NCBI GenBank assembly: GCA_021166845.1
Contig: JAJPEP010000102.1
Coordinates: 1 to 61,964, forward strand
Direction of reading: 5' to 3'
DNA: 61,964 nt
Origin: Thiobacillus sp.
Lineage (GTDB): Bacteria > Pseudomonadota > Gammaproteobacteria > Burkholderiales > Thiobacillaceae
The position numbers and the translations under genes are program-made. The stretch's first letter is position 1, and each line of letters opens with the position of its first letter. The notes below the pieces were generated by a model that searched no databases, was not told where the DNA came from, and was given only the letters and a program-made list of their open reading frames with translations. Below, piece by piece: positions 47,635-57,166 of this stretch.

Positions 47635-49749
47635 ATGAACAACATGAATAAAACACGATCGGTTTTCCCCCGCCAGCTGACGTTGAGCGTCCTGTTGCTG
47701 GCGCTGGCGCTGCCGCCGTTGCAGACCCAGGCCCAGACCCAGACCCAGGCCCAGACCCAGACCCAGACCCAGACCCAGGCTGGCCCGGTCGTTCTCAATT
47801 TCGTCAACGCCGATATTCCCTCGGTGATCAAGGCGGTCGGCGAACTCACCGGCAAGAACTTCATCATCGATCCGCGCGTCAAGGGCACGGTGATCATCAC
47901 TTCGGCGAGGCCGGTGCCGCGCGACCAGGTGTATCCGATCCTGCTGTCGGCGCTGCGCATGCAGGGCTTCTCGGCGATCGAGGGTCGCGGGGTGGTGAAG
48001 ATCGTGCCGGAAGCGGAGGCGAAGCAGAATTACAGCGTGACCCGCGGCAAGCAGGTCAACGAGAGCGGCGACCGGATCATCACCCAGGTTTACCCCCTGC
48101 AGCATGAGTCCGCCGCGCAATTGATGCCGGTGCTGCGGCCGCTGATCGGCCCCAATAACGCGATCGCGGTGCTGCCCAGCAGCAACACGCTGGTGATTAC
48201 CGATTATGCCGACAACGTGCGGCGGCTGAACGCGATCATCGAGGCGGTCGACCAGCCGAGCGCGAACGATACCGCGCTGATCCGGCTGAACCATGTGTCG
48301 GCGGTGGACGTGGCGCAGTCGCTGGGGCGGCTGATGTCCGATGGTGCCGCGGCGGCGGGGCAGCCGGGCGCTGCGCGGCTGATGATCGTGCCGGATGTGC
48401 GCTCGAATTCTTTGCTGGTGCGCAGCGACAATCCCTCGCGCATCCAGACGCTGCGCGGCCTGGTCGCCGGGCTCGATGTGGCGGGCGTGGCGGGCGGCAA
48501 CATTCATGTGGTGTACCTGCGCAATGCCGAGGCGGTGAAGCTGGCCGAGACCCTGCGCGGCATTCTGACCGGCGAGGCGCCGATTGGACCGAAGACGGCC
48601 AGCATGACGGGAACCTCGCCGGCCGCCACGGCCAGCCCCGCGACCAGTACCAGTTCGCTATCCGGCGCCGCCGGCGGCAGCATGATCCTCGCCGACACGG
48701 CAACCAACTCGCTCGTCATCAGCGCGCCGGACGTGACCTACAATGCACTGCGCGCGGTGATCGACAAGCTCGACGCGCGCCGCGCACAGGTGTTCATCGA
48801 GGCGCTGGTGGTGGAGATCACCGCCGAGAAGGCGGCCGAGTTCGGCATCCAGTGGCAGGACCTGCGCGGCATCGAGGAGGGCGGGACGAATTTCATCGGC
48901 GGCACCAACTTCGGCCGCGGCACCGGCAGCAACATCATCGATGCGTCGGCCGACCTCACGACACTGGGCTCGGGGCTGAACATCGGTGTCGTCAGCGGCA
49001 CCGTCAATATCCCCGGTGTCGGCGAGGTGCTCAACCTCGGCGCGCTGGCACGTGCGCTCGAATCCGACGCCAACGCCAACATCCTGTCGACGCCCAACCT
49101 GCTGACCATGGACAATGAGGAGGCCAAAATCGTTGTGGGCCAGAACGTGCCTTTCCTTACCGGCTCCTATGCGCTGTCCGGCACCGATCCAACGGTGAAC
49201 CCGTTCCAGACCATCGAGCGACGCGACGTCGGACTGACGCTGAAGGTGCGGCCACAGGTGTCGGAAGGCGGCTCGGTCAAGCTGCTGATCTATCAGGAAA
49301 CTTCCAGCCTGCGGGAAAACACGACGTCCGGCGTCATCATTGACCTGCGCTCGATCGATTCCACTGTGCTGGTCGATGACGGCCGCATCATCGTGCTTGG
49401 CGGGCTGATCCAGGACACCATGCAGGATGGTGTCGACAAGGTGCCGGTGCTGGGTGACATCCCGCTGTTCGGTCATCTGTTCAGGACTGAAAAGCGCAAG
49501 CGCGTGAAAACCAACCTGATGGTATTCCTGCGCCCGCACGTGCTGCGCAACAACAACAGTTCGGACCTGCTGACCGGCGAGCGTTACGACTTCATCCGGC
49601 AGAAACAGGCCGAGTTCCGCATGCAGCCGCATTTTGCCCTGCCCGACATGCAGATGGAGCCGCTGCCAGAACTGAAGAATCCGCCGCTGCCCCAGCTGGT
49701 CGACCAGCCGCCGCAGCCCGCCCAGAACACGCCAGTGACGGCGCCCTGA
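47635..49749 (+). CDS. gspD: Type II secretion secretin GspD
   Basis: Outer-membrane secretin channel of 704 residues. Signal peptide, then a Gln-Thr/Gln-Ala repeat (about 30-49). N0-N3 domains follow (VVLNFVNADIPSVIKAVGEL, then repeated secretin N domains to about 390). The secretin barrel is about 430-630, with VPVLGDIPLFGHLFRTEKRK. The tail is Pro-rich (PPLPQLVDQPPQPAQ). It starts 5 bp after gspC and overlaps gspE by one base (TGATG). Confidence 0.95.
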   Translation: MNNMNKTRSVFPRQLTLSVLLLALALPPLQTQAQTQTQAQTQTQTQTQAGPVVLNFVNADIPSVIKAVGELTGKNFIIDPRVKGTVIITSARPVPRDQVYPILLSALRMQGFSAIEGRGVVKIVPEAEAKQNYSVTRGKQVNESGDRIITQVYPLQHESAAQLMPVLRPLIGPNNAIAVLPSSNTLVITDYADNVRRLNAIIEAVDQPSANDTALIRLNHVSAVDVAQSLGRLMSDGAAAAGQPGAARLMIVPDVRSNSLLVRSDNPSRIQTLRGLVAGLDVAGVAGGNIHVVYLRNAEAVKLAETLRGILTGEAPIGPKTASMTGTSPAATASPATSTSSLSGAAGGSMILADTATNSLVISAPDVTYNALRAVIDKLDARRAQVFIEALVVEITAEKAAEFGIQWQDLRGIEEGGTNFIGGTNFGRGTGSNIIDASADLTTLGSGLNIGVVSGTVNIPGVGEVLNLGALARALESDANANILSTPNLLTMDNEEAKIVVGQNVPFLTGSYALSGTDPTVNPFQTIERRDVGLTLKVRPQVSEGGSVKLLIYQETSSLRENTTSGVIIDLRSIDSTVLVDDGRIIVLGGLIQDTMQDGVDKVPVLGDIPLFGHLFRTEKRKRVKTNLMVFLRPHVLRNNNSSDLLTGERYDFIRQKQAEFRMQPHFALPDMQMEPLPELKNPPLPQLVDQPPQPAQNTPVTAP
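47722..47781 (+). repeat. Hexanucleotide tandem repeat in gspD
   Basis: Ten 6-bp units of CAGACC or CAGGCC (last unit CAGGCT) encode a Gln-Thr/Gln-Ala run just after the signal peptide. The unit length is a multiple of three, so slippage would change linker length without shifting the frame. Confidence 0.9.
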
Positions 49750-51263
49750 TGCCTGTCATGGATACGCCCGCGACCCACGTTCCGGATTCGCAGCTCGCCA
49801 CACTGCTGCCCTACGGCTTTGCACGCACCCGCGGGGTGCTGGTGGCGCGGCGCGTCGGCGACGAGATGGAGGTGTGGCTGCGCGAGGGCGCCGAGCCCGC
49901 CACCCTGGCCGAGGTGCGGCGCATCCTCAAGCGCCCGCTGCAGACGCAGGTGCTGGCGCCGGAACAGTTCGAGCGCGTCCTGACACTGGCCTATGCGCGC
50001 GGCGAAAACCAGGCGGCCAGCCTGGTCGACGACATGGCGCAGGGAATGGACCTGCAGCAGCTGGCGCAGGACATCCCCGAGGTGGCCGACCTGCTGGAAA
50101 GCGAGGACGACGCGCCGATCATTCGCCTCATCAATGCGCTGCTGACGCAGGCGCTGCGCGAGAATGCGTCCGATATCCATATCGAACCCTACGAGACGCG
50201 CTCGGTGGTGCGCTTTCGCATGGACGGCGCACTGCGCGACGTGATCGAGCCGAAGCGCGCGCTGCACGCGGCGATCGTGTCGCGCATCAAGGTGATGGCG
50301 CAGCTCGACATCGCCGAGAAGCGCCTGCCGCAGGATGGCCGCATCACCCTGCGGCTGGCCGGGCGGCCGGTGGATGTGCGGGTGTCGACGCTGCCCACCG
50401 GCCACGGCGAGCGCGTGGTGCTGCGCCTGCTCGACAAGCAGGCGGGGCGGCTGGATCTGGGGCGCCTCGGCATGAGTACCGTCACCCTCGGCGGGCTCGA
50501 CGAACTGATTCACCGCCCCCACGGCATCGTGCTGGTGACCGGGCCGACCGGCTCGGGCAAAACCACCACGCTCTATGCGGCGCTCTCAAGGCTGGACGCC
50601 AGGACGCTCAACATCATGACGGTGGAGGACCCGATCGAGTACGACCTCGACGGCATCGGCCAGACCCAGGCCAATCCGCGCATCGAGCTGACTTTTGCGC
50701 GCGCGCTGCGCTCCATCCTGCGGCAGGATCCGGACGTCATCATGATCGGCGAAATCCGCGACCTGGAGACCGCGCAGATCGCGGTGCAGGCTTCGCTCAC
50801 CGGCCATCTGGTGCTGGCGACGCTGCACACCAACGACGCCGCCAGTTCGGTGACGCGCCTGATCGACATGGGGATCGAGCCTTTCCTGCTGGCGTCGAGC
50901 CTGCTGGGCGTGCTCGGCCAGCGCCTGGTGCGCAGGCTGTGCCCGCTGTGCCGCCAGCCGCACGCGGCGAGCGACAAGGAACGCGCTGCGATCGGGGAAC
51001 CGGCGCTGGACGGGCCGTTGTTCAGCGCGGTCGGCTGTCCGAGCTGCAATTCCACCGGCTATCGCGGCCGTACCGGCATCTATGAATTGCTCGCGGTCGA
51101 CGAGCCGCTGCGCCGCATGATTCACGACGGCGCGTCCGAACAGAACCTGCGCGGCCACGCCGTGGCGCAAGGCATGGCCAGCATGCGCCAGGACGGCATG
51201 CGCTGGGTGCGTGCCGGCGACACCGCACTGGACGAAGTGCTGCGCGTGACGCGCGAAGCCTGA
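49749..51263 (+). CDS. gspE: Type II secretion ATPase GspE
   Basis: Cytoplasmic hexameric ATPase that drives pseudopilus assembly. The protein has 504 residues. An N-terminal GspL-binding domain is followed by the N2 domain (ENASDIHIEPYETRSVVRFR). Walker A is GPTGSGKTTTLYAAL, Walker B region LRQDPDVIMIGEIRDLETA. A tetracysteine zinc module (CPLC...CPSCNSTG) lies near residue 400-440. The start overlaps the gspD stop. Confidence 0.96.
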   Translation: MPVMDTPATHVPDSQLATLLPYGFARTRGVLVARRVGDEMEVWLREGAEPATLAEVRRILKRPLQTQVLAPEQFERVLTLAYARGENQAASLVDDMAQGMDLQQLAQDIPEVADLLESEDDAPIIRLINALLTQALRENASDIHIEPYETRSVVRFRMDGALRDVIEPKRALHAAIVSRIKVMAQLDIAEKRLPQDGRITLRLAGRPVDVRVSTLPTGHGERVVLRLLDKQAGRLDLGRLGMSTVTLGGLDELIHRPHGIVLVTGPTGSGKTTTLYAALSRLDARTLNIMTVEDPIEYDLDGIGQTQANPRIELTFARALRSILRQDPDVIMIGEIRDLETAQIAVQASLTGHLVLATLHTNDAASSVTRLIDMGIEPFLLASSLLGVLGQRLVRRLCPLCRQPHAASDKERAAIGEPALDGPLFSAVGCPSCNSTGYRGRTGIYELLAVDEPLRRMIHDGASEQNLRGHAVAQGMASMRQDGMRWVRAGDTALDEVLRVTREA

Positions 51264-51277
51264 ACGGCTGGATCGGC

Positions 51278-52495
51278 ATGGCTGCATTCCGCTACGAGGC
51301 TTACGACGCTGCCGGCCGCCTGAAGAAGGGCGTGCTGGAAGCCGACACTGCGCGCCAGTTGCGCGCCCGGCTGCGCGAACAGGGGCTGCTGGTGGCGGAA
51401 GTGGCGACGGTGTCCGAAGCCACCATGGCGCGCGGCAGCAATCGCTGGCACTGGCGGCGCGGCCTGTCCGGCACGCAACTGAGCCTGGTCACGCGGCAGT
51501 TCGCCACCCTGCTGGCCGCCGGCCTGCCGGTGGAGCAGACGCTCAACGCCCTGATCGAGCAGGCCGATACCGACTACCAGCGCCAGGTGCTGGCCGGGGT
51601 GCGCGGCGAGGTGCTGGCGGGGCATTCGCTGGCGCGCGCGCTGCAGAAATATCCGCGCGTGTTCCCCGAGCTGTACGTCACCCTGGTCGCGGCCGGCGAG
51701 CAGTCCGGCCGTCTCGGCGAGGTGATGGAGCGGCTGGCCGACTACACCGAATCGCATCAGGCGCTGCGGCAGAAGGTCGGATTGGCCTTCATCTATCCGG
51801 CCATCGTTACGCTGGTGGCGGGCACCGTGGTGCTTGGCCTCTTGACCTACGTGGCGCCGCAGGTGGTGAGCGTGTTCCAGAACACCAACCAGACGCTGCC
51901 GTGGCTGACCCGCGCCCTGATCGGGCTGAGCGATTTTCTGCGCATCAGCGGCTGGCTATGGCTGATCGCGATCGCCGTGGCGATCTGGGCGGCGCGACGG
52001 GCGCTGCGCCTGCCGCCGACGCGCCTGCGTTTTCATCGCTGGCTGCTGCGGCTGCCGCTGGTGGGCGCGCTGGTGCGTGGCGTCAACAGCGCACAGCTGG
52101 CAAGCACGCTGGCCATTCTGGTGGGCAGCGGGGTGCCGCTGCTGGCGGCGCTGCAGGCCGGCGCCGGGGTGGTGAACAATCTGCCGATGCGGCAGGCGGT
52201 GGAGGAGGCAGCGCGCAAGGTGCGCGAGGGCGGCAGCCTGAGCCGCGCACTTGCCGCCGCCAAGCTGTTCCCGCCGATGCTGGTGCACATGATCGCCAGC
52301 GGCGAGGCGAGCGGCCGCCTGGTGCACATGCTCGAGCGCGCCGCCGCCCAGCAGAGCCGCGAAATGGAAAACCGCGTGATGGGGCTGACCAGCTTGCTGG
52401 AGCCGCTGCTGATCGTGGTGATGGGGGTGGTGGTGCTGGTGATCGTACTGGCGATCCTGCTGCCGATTTTCGAGATGAACCAGCTGGTGCGCTGA
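51278..52495 (+). CDS. gspF: Type II secretion platform protein GspF
   Basis: Polytopic inner-membrane platform protein of 405 residues. Two T2SSF domains with the repeated pattern RQFATLLAAGLPVEQTLNAL and LASTLAILVGSGVPLLAAL are separated by membrane helices (about 170-190 and 222-240). A last helix is at the C-terminus (LLIVVMGVVVLVIVLAILLP). It is the partner of GspE and the pseudopilus. Confidence 0.96.
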   Translation: MAAFRYEAYDAAGRLKKGVLEADTARQLRARLREQGLLVAEVATVSEATMARGSNRWHWRRGLSGTQLSLVTRQFATLLAAGLPVEQTLNALIEQADTDYQRQVLAGVRGEVLAGHSLARALQKYPRVFPELYVTLVAAGEQSGRLGEVMERLADYTESHQALRQKVGLAFIYPAIVTLVAGTVVLGLLTYVAPQVVSVFQNTNQTLPWLTRALIGLSDFLRISGWLWLIAIAVAIWAARRALRLPPTRLRFHRWLLRLPLVGALVRGVNSAQLASTLAILVGSGVPLLAALQAGAGVVNNLPMRQAVEEAARKVREGGSLSRALAAAKLFPPMLVHMIASGEASGRLVHMLERAAAQQSREMENRVMGLTSLLEPLLIVVMGVVVLVIVLAILLPIFEMNQLVR

Positions 52496-52620
52496 TGCGC
52501 CGGTTGATGCATGAATCCGCTGAACGCGCGACCCGGCCGTATCACCTTGCGCACGCGCTGCGGTTTTTTATAACGCGGGCTGTTTTTTCGCGCCCGTTGA
52601 TTTGATTGGAAAGGATCGAC

Positions 52621-53067
52621 ATGAAATCCGGATCACACAAACCAGGCCTGGCCGCGCGCGGCTTCACCCTGATCGAGATCATGGTGGTGGTCGCGATTCT
52701 CGGCATTCTCGCCGCCCTGGTGGTGCCGAAGATTATGGGCCGGCCGGACGAGGCGCGCATCGTTGCCGCCAAGCAGGACATCGCCTCGATCAAGCAGGCT
52801 CTGAACCTGTATCGCCTCGACAACGCGCGCTATCCGGCCACCGATCAGGGCCTGCAGGCCCTGGTGGAAAAGCCGACTTCCGGGCCGATTCCCGGCAACT
52901 GGAAAGCCGGCGGCTATATCGAGCGCCTGCCCAACGACCCCTGGAACGCGCCCTACCAGTATCTGAATCCCGGACTGCACGGCGAGATCGACGTTTTCAG
53001 CCTGGGCGCGGACGGTGCGGCAGGCGGCGAGGGCAACAACGCGGACATCGGTTCGTGGGAGCTGTAA
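52621..53067 (+). CDS. gspG: Major pseudopilin GspG
   Basis: Main pseudopilus subunit of 148 residues. The prepilin peptidase site is AARG/FTLIEIMVVVAILG, with Glu at +5. The C-terminal globular part has the conserved pattern YPATDQGLQALVEKPTSGP and a calcium-site-like GADGAAGGEGNNADIGSWEL. ATG 52621 with GGAAAGGA upstream is chosen. The 125-bp gap after gspF contains no terminator. Confidence 0.96.
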   Translation: MKSGSHKPGLAARGFTLIEIMVVVAILGILAALVVPKIMGRPDEARIVAAKQDIASIKQALNLYRLDNARYPATDQGLQALVEKPTSGPIPGNWKAGGYIERLPNDPWNAPYQYLNPGLHGEIDVFSLGADGAAGGEGNNADIGSWEL

Positions 53068-53546
53068 GCCAGCGCGGCTTCACCCTGATCGAGGTTCTGG
53101 TGGTGCTGGTGATCATCGGCATCATGGTTGGATTGGTAGGCGTGCGTCTGATGCCGGGCGACGACCGCGTGCTGGCGAACGAGGTGCAGCGGCTGGCGCT
53201 GCTGCTGGAACAGACGCGCGACCAGGCGGTGGTATCGGGGGAGCCGATTGCGTTTACGGTGGAGCAGGGGGGCTATCGTTTCTGGGCGTTGAACGAGGAC
53301 AACCAATGGGTGCCGCGCAGCGGCGACGATCTGCTGAAGGATCGAAGCCTGGCGAGCGGCGTGCGCCTGCTGGCACTGCGGGTGAATCAGGCCAGTCTGG
53401 AGGCGGGCGAGCGCCTGCTGTTCCTGCCGTCCGGCAGCAGCGCGCCATTCACCGCCGATCTGGCGCTCAACGCGGCGCGCGCGCGCATCCGTGGCGACAG
53501 CCTGGGCCGGGTACGCGTCGAGACGCAGCAGGAAATGGCCGAATGA
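53055..53546 (+). CDS. gspH: Minor pseudopilin GspH
   Basis: Minor pseudopilin of 163 residues from a GTG start that overlaps the end of gspG by 13 bases. The start gives a very short leader (M)GAVSQRG/FTLIEVLVVLVI. The GspH/FimT-type globular domain includes LANEVQRLALLLEQTRDQAV and YRFWALNEDNQWVPRSGD. No ATG is available upstream. Confidence 0.9.
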   Translation: MGAVSQRGFTLIEVLVVLVIIGIMVGLVGVRLMPGDDRVLANEVQRLALLLEQTRDQAVVSGEPIAFTVEQGGYRFWALNEDNQWVPRSGDDLLKDRSLASGVRLLALRVNQASLEAGERLLFLPSGSSAPFTADLALNAARARIRGDSLGRVRVETQQEMAE

Positions 53547-53923
53547 GCAGGCAGTCGGCGCGCGGCTTCACCCTGATCGAAGTGCTGGTGGCGCTGGCGA
53601 TTTTGGCGATCGCCCTGGCCGCCGCCAGTCGCGCGTCGGCGATGATGGCCAACAGTTCGGCCGAGCTGCGGCAACGCCTGTTGGCCAGCTGGGTGGCGCA
53701 AAACCGTCTGGCCGAACTGCAGGCGCGGCGCGCCTGGCCGGATGCCGGCACCCGCGAAGGCGAGGTGGAGCAGGCGGGATTGAAATTGACGTGGCACGAA
53801 ACCGTCAGCGCCACCCCCAACCAGGCGTTCCGCCGCGTTGAAATCCGTGTTGGCGCGGCGGGGGACGACGAGCATGCGCTGGCGCGGCTGACCGGCTATC
53901 TGGCACGGGCCGAGAGCAAATGA
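53543..53923 (+). CDS. gspI: Minor pseudopilin GspI
   Basis: Minor pseudopilin of 126 residues. Prepilin cleavage site SARG/FTLIEVLVALAILA. Family-typical SWVAQNRLAELQARRAWP follows the N-terminal helix. With GspJ and GspK it forms the initiating tip of the pseudopilus. ATGA overlaps at both ends. Confidence 0.93.
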   Translation: MSRQSARGFTLIEVLVALAILAIALAAASRASAMMANSSAELRQRLLASWVAQNRLAELQARRAWPDAGTREGEVEQAGLKLTWHETVSATPNQAFRRVEIRVGAAGDDEHALARLTGYLARAESK

Positions 53924-54510
53924 GGCAGCGCGGCTTCACCCTGGTGGAAATGCTGGTGGCGCTGACGATCTTCGCGCTGATGTCGGTGCTGGCCTACCGC
54001 GGGCTGACCGCGGTGCTGCAGACGCGCGAGCATCTCACCGAGGACAACCGGCGCTGGCGCGACATTGCGCTGACGTTGGCGCAACTGGAGCAGGACATGG
54101 GCATGGCGGTGGACCGGCCGGTGCGCGACAGCGGCGACCTGCCGCTGCCGGCGCTGGTCGGCAACCCGCAGGCCCTTGGCGCCAACGACGCGCAGCTGAG
54201 TTTCAGCCGCATGGGCATGGCGTGGCAGACCGGCGTGCTGGCGGATGTTCAGCGTCATGGATACCGGCTCAACAATGGCACGCTCGAGCAGCTGGTGTGG
54301 CCGGTGCTGGATCGGGCGCCGCTCACCGAGCCCGCGGTGCATGCATTGCTGGAGCGGGTGAACCGCTTCGAGTTGCGCTACCTCGACGGCAGCGGCAACT
54401 GGCAGCCGCGCTGGCCGCTGCCCGGGGCGGCGGCGCTGCCGGCGGCGCTGGAGGTGGTGCTCGAACTCGACGGCGGCGTCGCCGTGACGCGGGTGTTTGC
54501 CCTGCCATGA
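53920..54510 (+). CDS. gspJ: Minor pseudopilin GspJ
   Basis: Minor pseudopilin of 196 residues. Leader MRQRG/FTLVEMLVALTIFA. The globular domain contains LTLAQLEQDMGMAVDRPVRD and FELRYLDGSGNWQPRWP. It is part of the GspIJK tip complex. Coupled by ATGA to gspI and gspK. Confidence 0.93.
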   Translation: MRQRGFTLVEMLVALTIFALMSVLAYRGLTAVLQTREHLTEDNRRWRDIALTLAQLEQDMGMAVDRPVRDSGDLPLPALVGNPQALGANDAQLSFSRMGMAWQTGVLADVQRHGYRLNNGTLEQLVWPVLDRAPLTEPAVHALLERVNRFELRYLDGSGNWQPRWPLPGAAALPAALEVVLELDGGVAVTRVFALP

Positions 54511-55421
54511 GGCGCCAGCGCGGCATGGCCGTCATCACGGCCATCCTGGTCGTCGCGCTGGTGGCGAGCGCGGCGTCGTTCATGGCGTGGCAGCAGCAGT
54601 TGTGGGTGCGCCAGGTGGAAAACCTCAATGAACAGGCGCAAAGCAGGGTGGTGGCGCTGGCGGCGCTGCAGTGGGCGCGCTCGGTGCTGGCGCAAGACGC
54701 GCGCAACAATAGCGTGGACCATCTGGACGATGGCTGGGCGCAGGCGCTGGCGCCGCTACCGGTGGAGGGGGGCGAGCTGGCCGGCGAACTGACCGACCAG
54801 CAGGGGCTGTTCAACCTCAACAACCTGGTGCGCGGGGGCAAGGTCAGCGCGACCGATCTCGCGGTTTTTCGCAAACTGCTGGAGCTGCTGCAATTGCCGT
54901 CCGAGCATGCTGCCGCCGTGGTCGATTGGATCGACCCCAATGCCGTGGTGACGCATCCGGGTGGCGCCGAGGACATGGATTATCTGGCACTGGATCCGCC
55001 TTACCGCGCCGGCAACCGTGCGCTGACGACGGTGGACGGGCTCGCCCGCCTGAAAGACTTTGACGCATTGACGGTGGAGCGCCTGCGTCCCTTCGTGACG
55101 GCGTTGCCGCAAGCGACGCCGGTCAACGTCAACACCGCGCCGGCGGAAGTGCTGGCGGCGGTGATCGCCGACCTGCCGCTCGACCAGGCGCAGGCGCTGG
55201 TGACGGCGCGCAAGGAGCAGCATTTCAAGGACATCGCCGATTTCCGTGCGCGGCTGCCGAAGACGGTGATGCAGGTCAATGAGAGCCTGCTGAGTGTCGG
55301 CAGCCGCTATTTCCTGGTTACCGGCCACGCCCGCTTCGGCCGCGCGAAAGTCGGCTGCCAGGCTCTGCTGGAACGTGAAACGACCGCCTGGCCGAAGCTG
55401 GTGTGGCAAAAGAATATCTGA
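54507..55421 (+). CDS. gspK: Minor pseudopilin GspK
   Basis: Large minor pseudopilin of 304 residues. The leader is short (MRRQRG/MAVITAILVVALVASAA) and lacks Glu at +5, which is usual for GspK. The insertion domain contains LTDQQGLFNLNNLVRGGK and VVDWIDPNAVVTHPGGAEDM. A helix-hairpin-helix region TPVNVNTAPAEVLAAVI follows. Confidence 0.93.
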   Translation: MRRQRGMAVITAILVVALVASAASFMAWQQQLWVRQVENLNEQAQSRVVALAALQWARSVLAQDARNNSVDHLDDGWAQALAPLPVEGGELAGELTDQQGLFNLNNLVRGGKVSATDLAVFRKLLELLQLPSEHAAAVVDWIDPNAVVTHPGGAEDMDYLALDPPYRAGNRALTTVDGLARLKDFDALTVERLRPFVTALPQATPVNVNTAPAEVLAAVIADLPLDQAQALVTARKEQHFKDIADFRARLPKTVMQVNESLLSVGSRYFLVTGHARFGRAKVGCQALLERETTAWPKLVWQKNI

Positions 55422-55439
55422 TCCAATCGAACCCTGACC

Positions 55440-56681
55440 ATGAGCCTGCTGCGCATTCATATCCCTTCTTCCTGGCCCGACACCGAGCCGGATGCTCCAT
55501 TGCCCTGGTGCAATCTTGACACGCGCGGCGAGCGGCTCGCTGCCGGCAGTGCCACGCTCGCCAACCTGCCGCGCGCCGAGGCTTGTGAACTGGTGATTCC
55601 GGCCGAGGCGGTGCTGCTGACCCGTGCCACCCTGCCGCGCGGCAGCAAGCGGAAAATGCGGCAATTTCTGGCGTACGCGATCGAAGACCAGCTGGTGGCC
55701 GAACCCGATGCGGTGCATGTGGCCGCCGGCCCCACGCTGAGTGACGGCCAGACTGCGCTGGCGGTGGTCGACAAGGCCTGGCTGGCGCGGGTGCTGGCGC
55801 GTTTGGACGGAGCCGGCCTGCGGCCGCGCAGCGCCTGGCCGGAAACCCTGCTGCCGGCGTTGCCGGCCGATGGCTGGGTGATGGTGTGGGATGGCCGCTG
55901 CGGCTTCCTGCGCAGCGGCGAGCACGCGGGTATGAGCCTGGACGGCGGCACGTCCACGCAGCCGCCCACCGCGCTTATGCTGAGCATGGCCGAAGCGCGT
56001 GCGGCGGCAGTCTTGCCGCATCGCCTGCTGTTGCGTCTGCGCGAAGGCGCGTCGCCACCCGACGTCGAAGCCTGGAGTCATGTGCTGGGCGTGGCGGTCG
56101 AGGTGGGGGTGGAATGGATGCCCTTGCAGCTTCCGGACGCCACCCATGGCGGCATCGATCTGCTGCAGGGCGCATTCGCACCATCGGGTGCGGGGCGGGA
56201 CTGGTGGCCCACTTTGCGGCTGCCGCTGATTCTGGCCGGGCTGATCGCCTTGCTGCAGGTCGGGGCGACGACGACCGAATGGTGGTTATTGAGCCGTGAA
56301 AAGCAACACCTGCAGGCGACGATGGAAGAGCGCTTCCGCGAGGCCTTCCCCGACGCGCGCGCGATCGTCGACGCGCCGCTCCAGATGCAGCGCAATCTGG
56401 CCGAACTGCGCGGCATGGCGGGCCAAATGTCGCCGTCTGACTTTATGCCCCTGCTGTCGCGCGTGGCGCCTGCGCTCGACGCCGACAGTCGTGGCAGCCT
56501 GCGCGCGATCCGCTACGAAGCTAGCCAGCTCAGTCTGGAAGTAGCGGTGGCCGACCAGACGGCGGCCGAAAAATTGTTGAGGCGCCTGACCGATGCCGGC
56601 CTGGCCGGCCAGCTGCAAAGCGTCAGCGGCACGCCGCCGCAATCGCTGGCGCGTTTCACGATTACAGGGAGCACGCCATGA
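55440..56681 (+). CDS. gspL: Type II secretion protein GspL
   Basis: Inner-membrane protein of 413 residues with an actin-like cytoplasmic domain (about 1-240) that recruits GspE. One membrane helix follows (LPLILAGLIALLQVGATTTE) and a periplasmic ferredoxin-like domain (about 310-413). A typical element is RGSKRKMRQFLAYAIEDQLV. The stop overlaps gspM by ATGA. Confidence 0.92.
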   Translation: MSLLRIHIPSSWPDTEPDAPLPWCNLDTRGERLAAGSATLANLPRAEACELVIPAEAVLLTRATLPRGSKRKMRQFLAYAIEDQLVAEPDAVHVAAGPTLSDGQTALAVVDKAWLARVLARLDGAGLRPRSAWPETLLPALPADGWVMVWDGRCGFLRSGEHAGMSLDGGTSTQPPTALMLSMAEARAAAVLPHRLLLRLREGASPPDVEAWSHVLGVAVEVGVEWMPLQLPDATHGGIDLLQGAFAPSGAGRDWWPTLRLPLILAGLIALLQVGATTTEWWLLSREKQHLQATMEERFREAFPDARAIVDAPLQMQRNLAELRGMAGQMSPSDFMPLLSRVAPALDADSRGSLRAIRYEASQLSLEVAVADQTAAEKLLRRLTDAGLAGQLQSVSGTPPQSLARFTITGSTP

Positions 56682-57166
56682 AAGACCAGCTGGTTCAATT
56701 CTGGCGTACGCGCGTGCCGCGCGAACGTTTCGTCCTCGCCGGCGGTTCGGCGCTGCTGGTGCTGGCCCTGGGGTTTGCCTACGCCTGGCTGCCGATGCAG
56801 CGCGACGTGGTGCGGCTGCGGCAGGCGCTGCCGCAGCTGCGCGTCCAGGCCCGGCAGTTGCAGCAGGACGCGCAGGAAGTCGCCCGTCTCAAGGCGCAGC
56901 CCGCGGTGATCCGGGAGACGGGCAGCCTCGCACACGCAGTCGAGCAGAACGCGCTGGCCACGGGCCTGCGCGAGCGTATTGAATCGATCACGCCGCAGGA
57001 TGCCGGCCACGTCCGGGTGCTGCTGCCGCAGGTGGCGTTCGACGCGTGGATCGTCTGGGTCGGCGAGTTGCAGGCGAGCCACGGGGTGCGGGTGGAATCG
57101 GCCCATATCGAAGCGACTGCCGTCGCCGGCATGGTCCGTGTCGACGCCGTGCTGGTGGGCGGATGA
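56678..57166 (+). CDS. gspM: Type II secretion protein GspM
   Basis: Bitopic protein of 162 residues: one N-terminal membrane helix (about 21-38, LAGGSALLVLALGFAYAWLP), a coiled segment (VVRLRQALPQLRVQARQLQQ) and a ferredoxin-like periplasmic domain. It stabilises GspL. ATGA overlaps on both sides. Confidence 0.9.
   Translation: MKDQLVQFWRTRVPRERFVLAGGSALLVLALGFAYAWLPMQRDVVRLRQALPQLRVQARQLQQDAQEVARLKAQPAVIRETGSLAHAVEQNALATGLRERIESITPQDAGHVRVLLPQVAFDAWIVWVGELQASHGVRVESAHIEATAVAGMVRVDAVLVGG

Noticed and set aside
47722..47781. Hexanucleotide repeat as an on/off phase-variation switch
   Set aside because: Units of six bases keep the reading frame, so slippage cannot switch the gene off.
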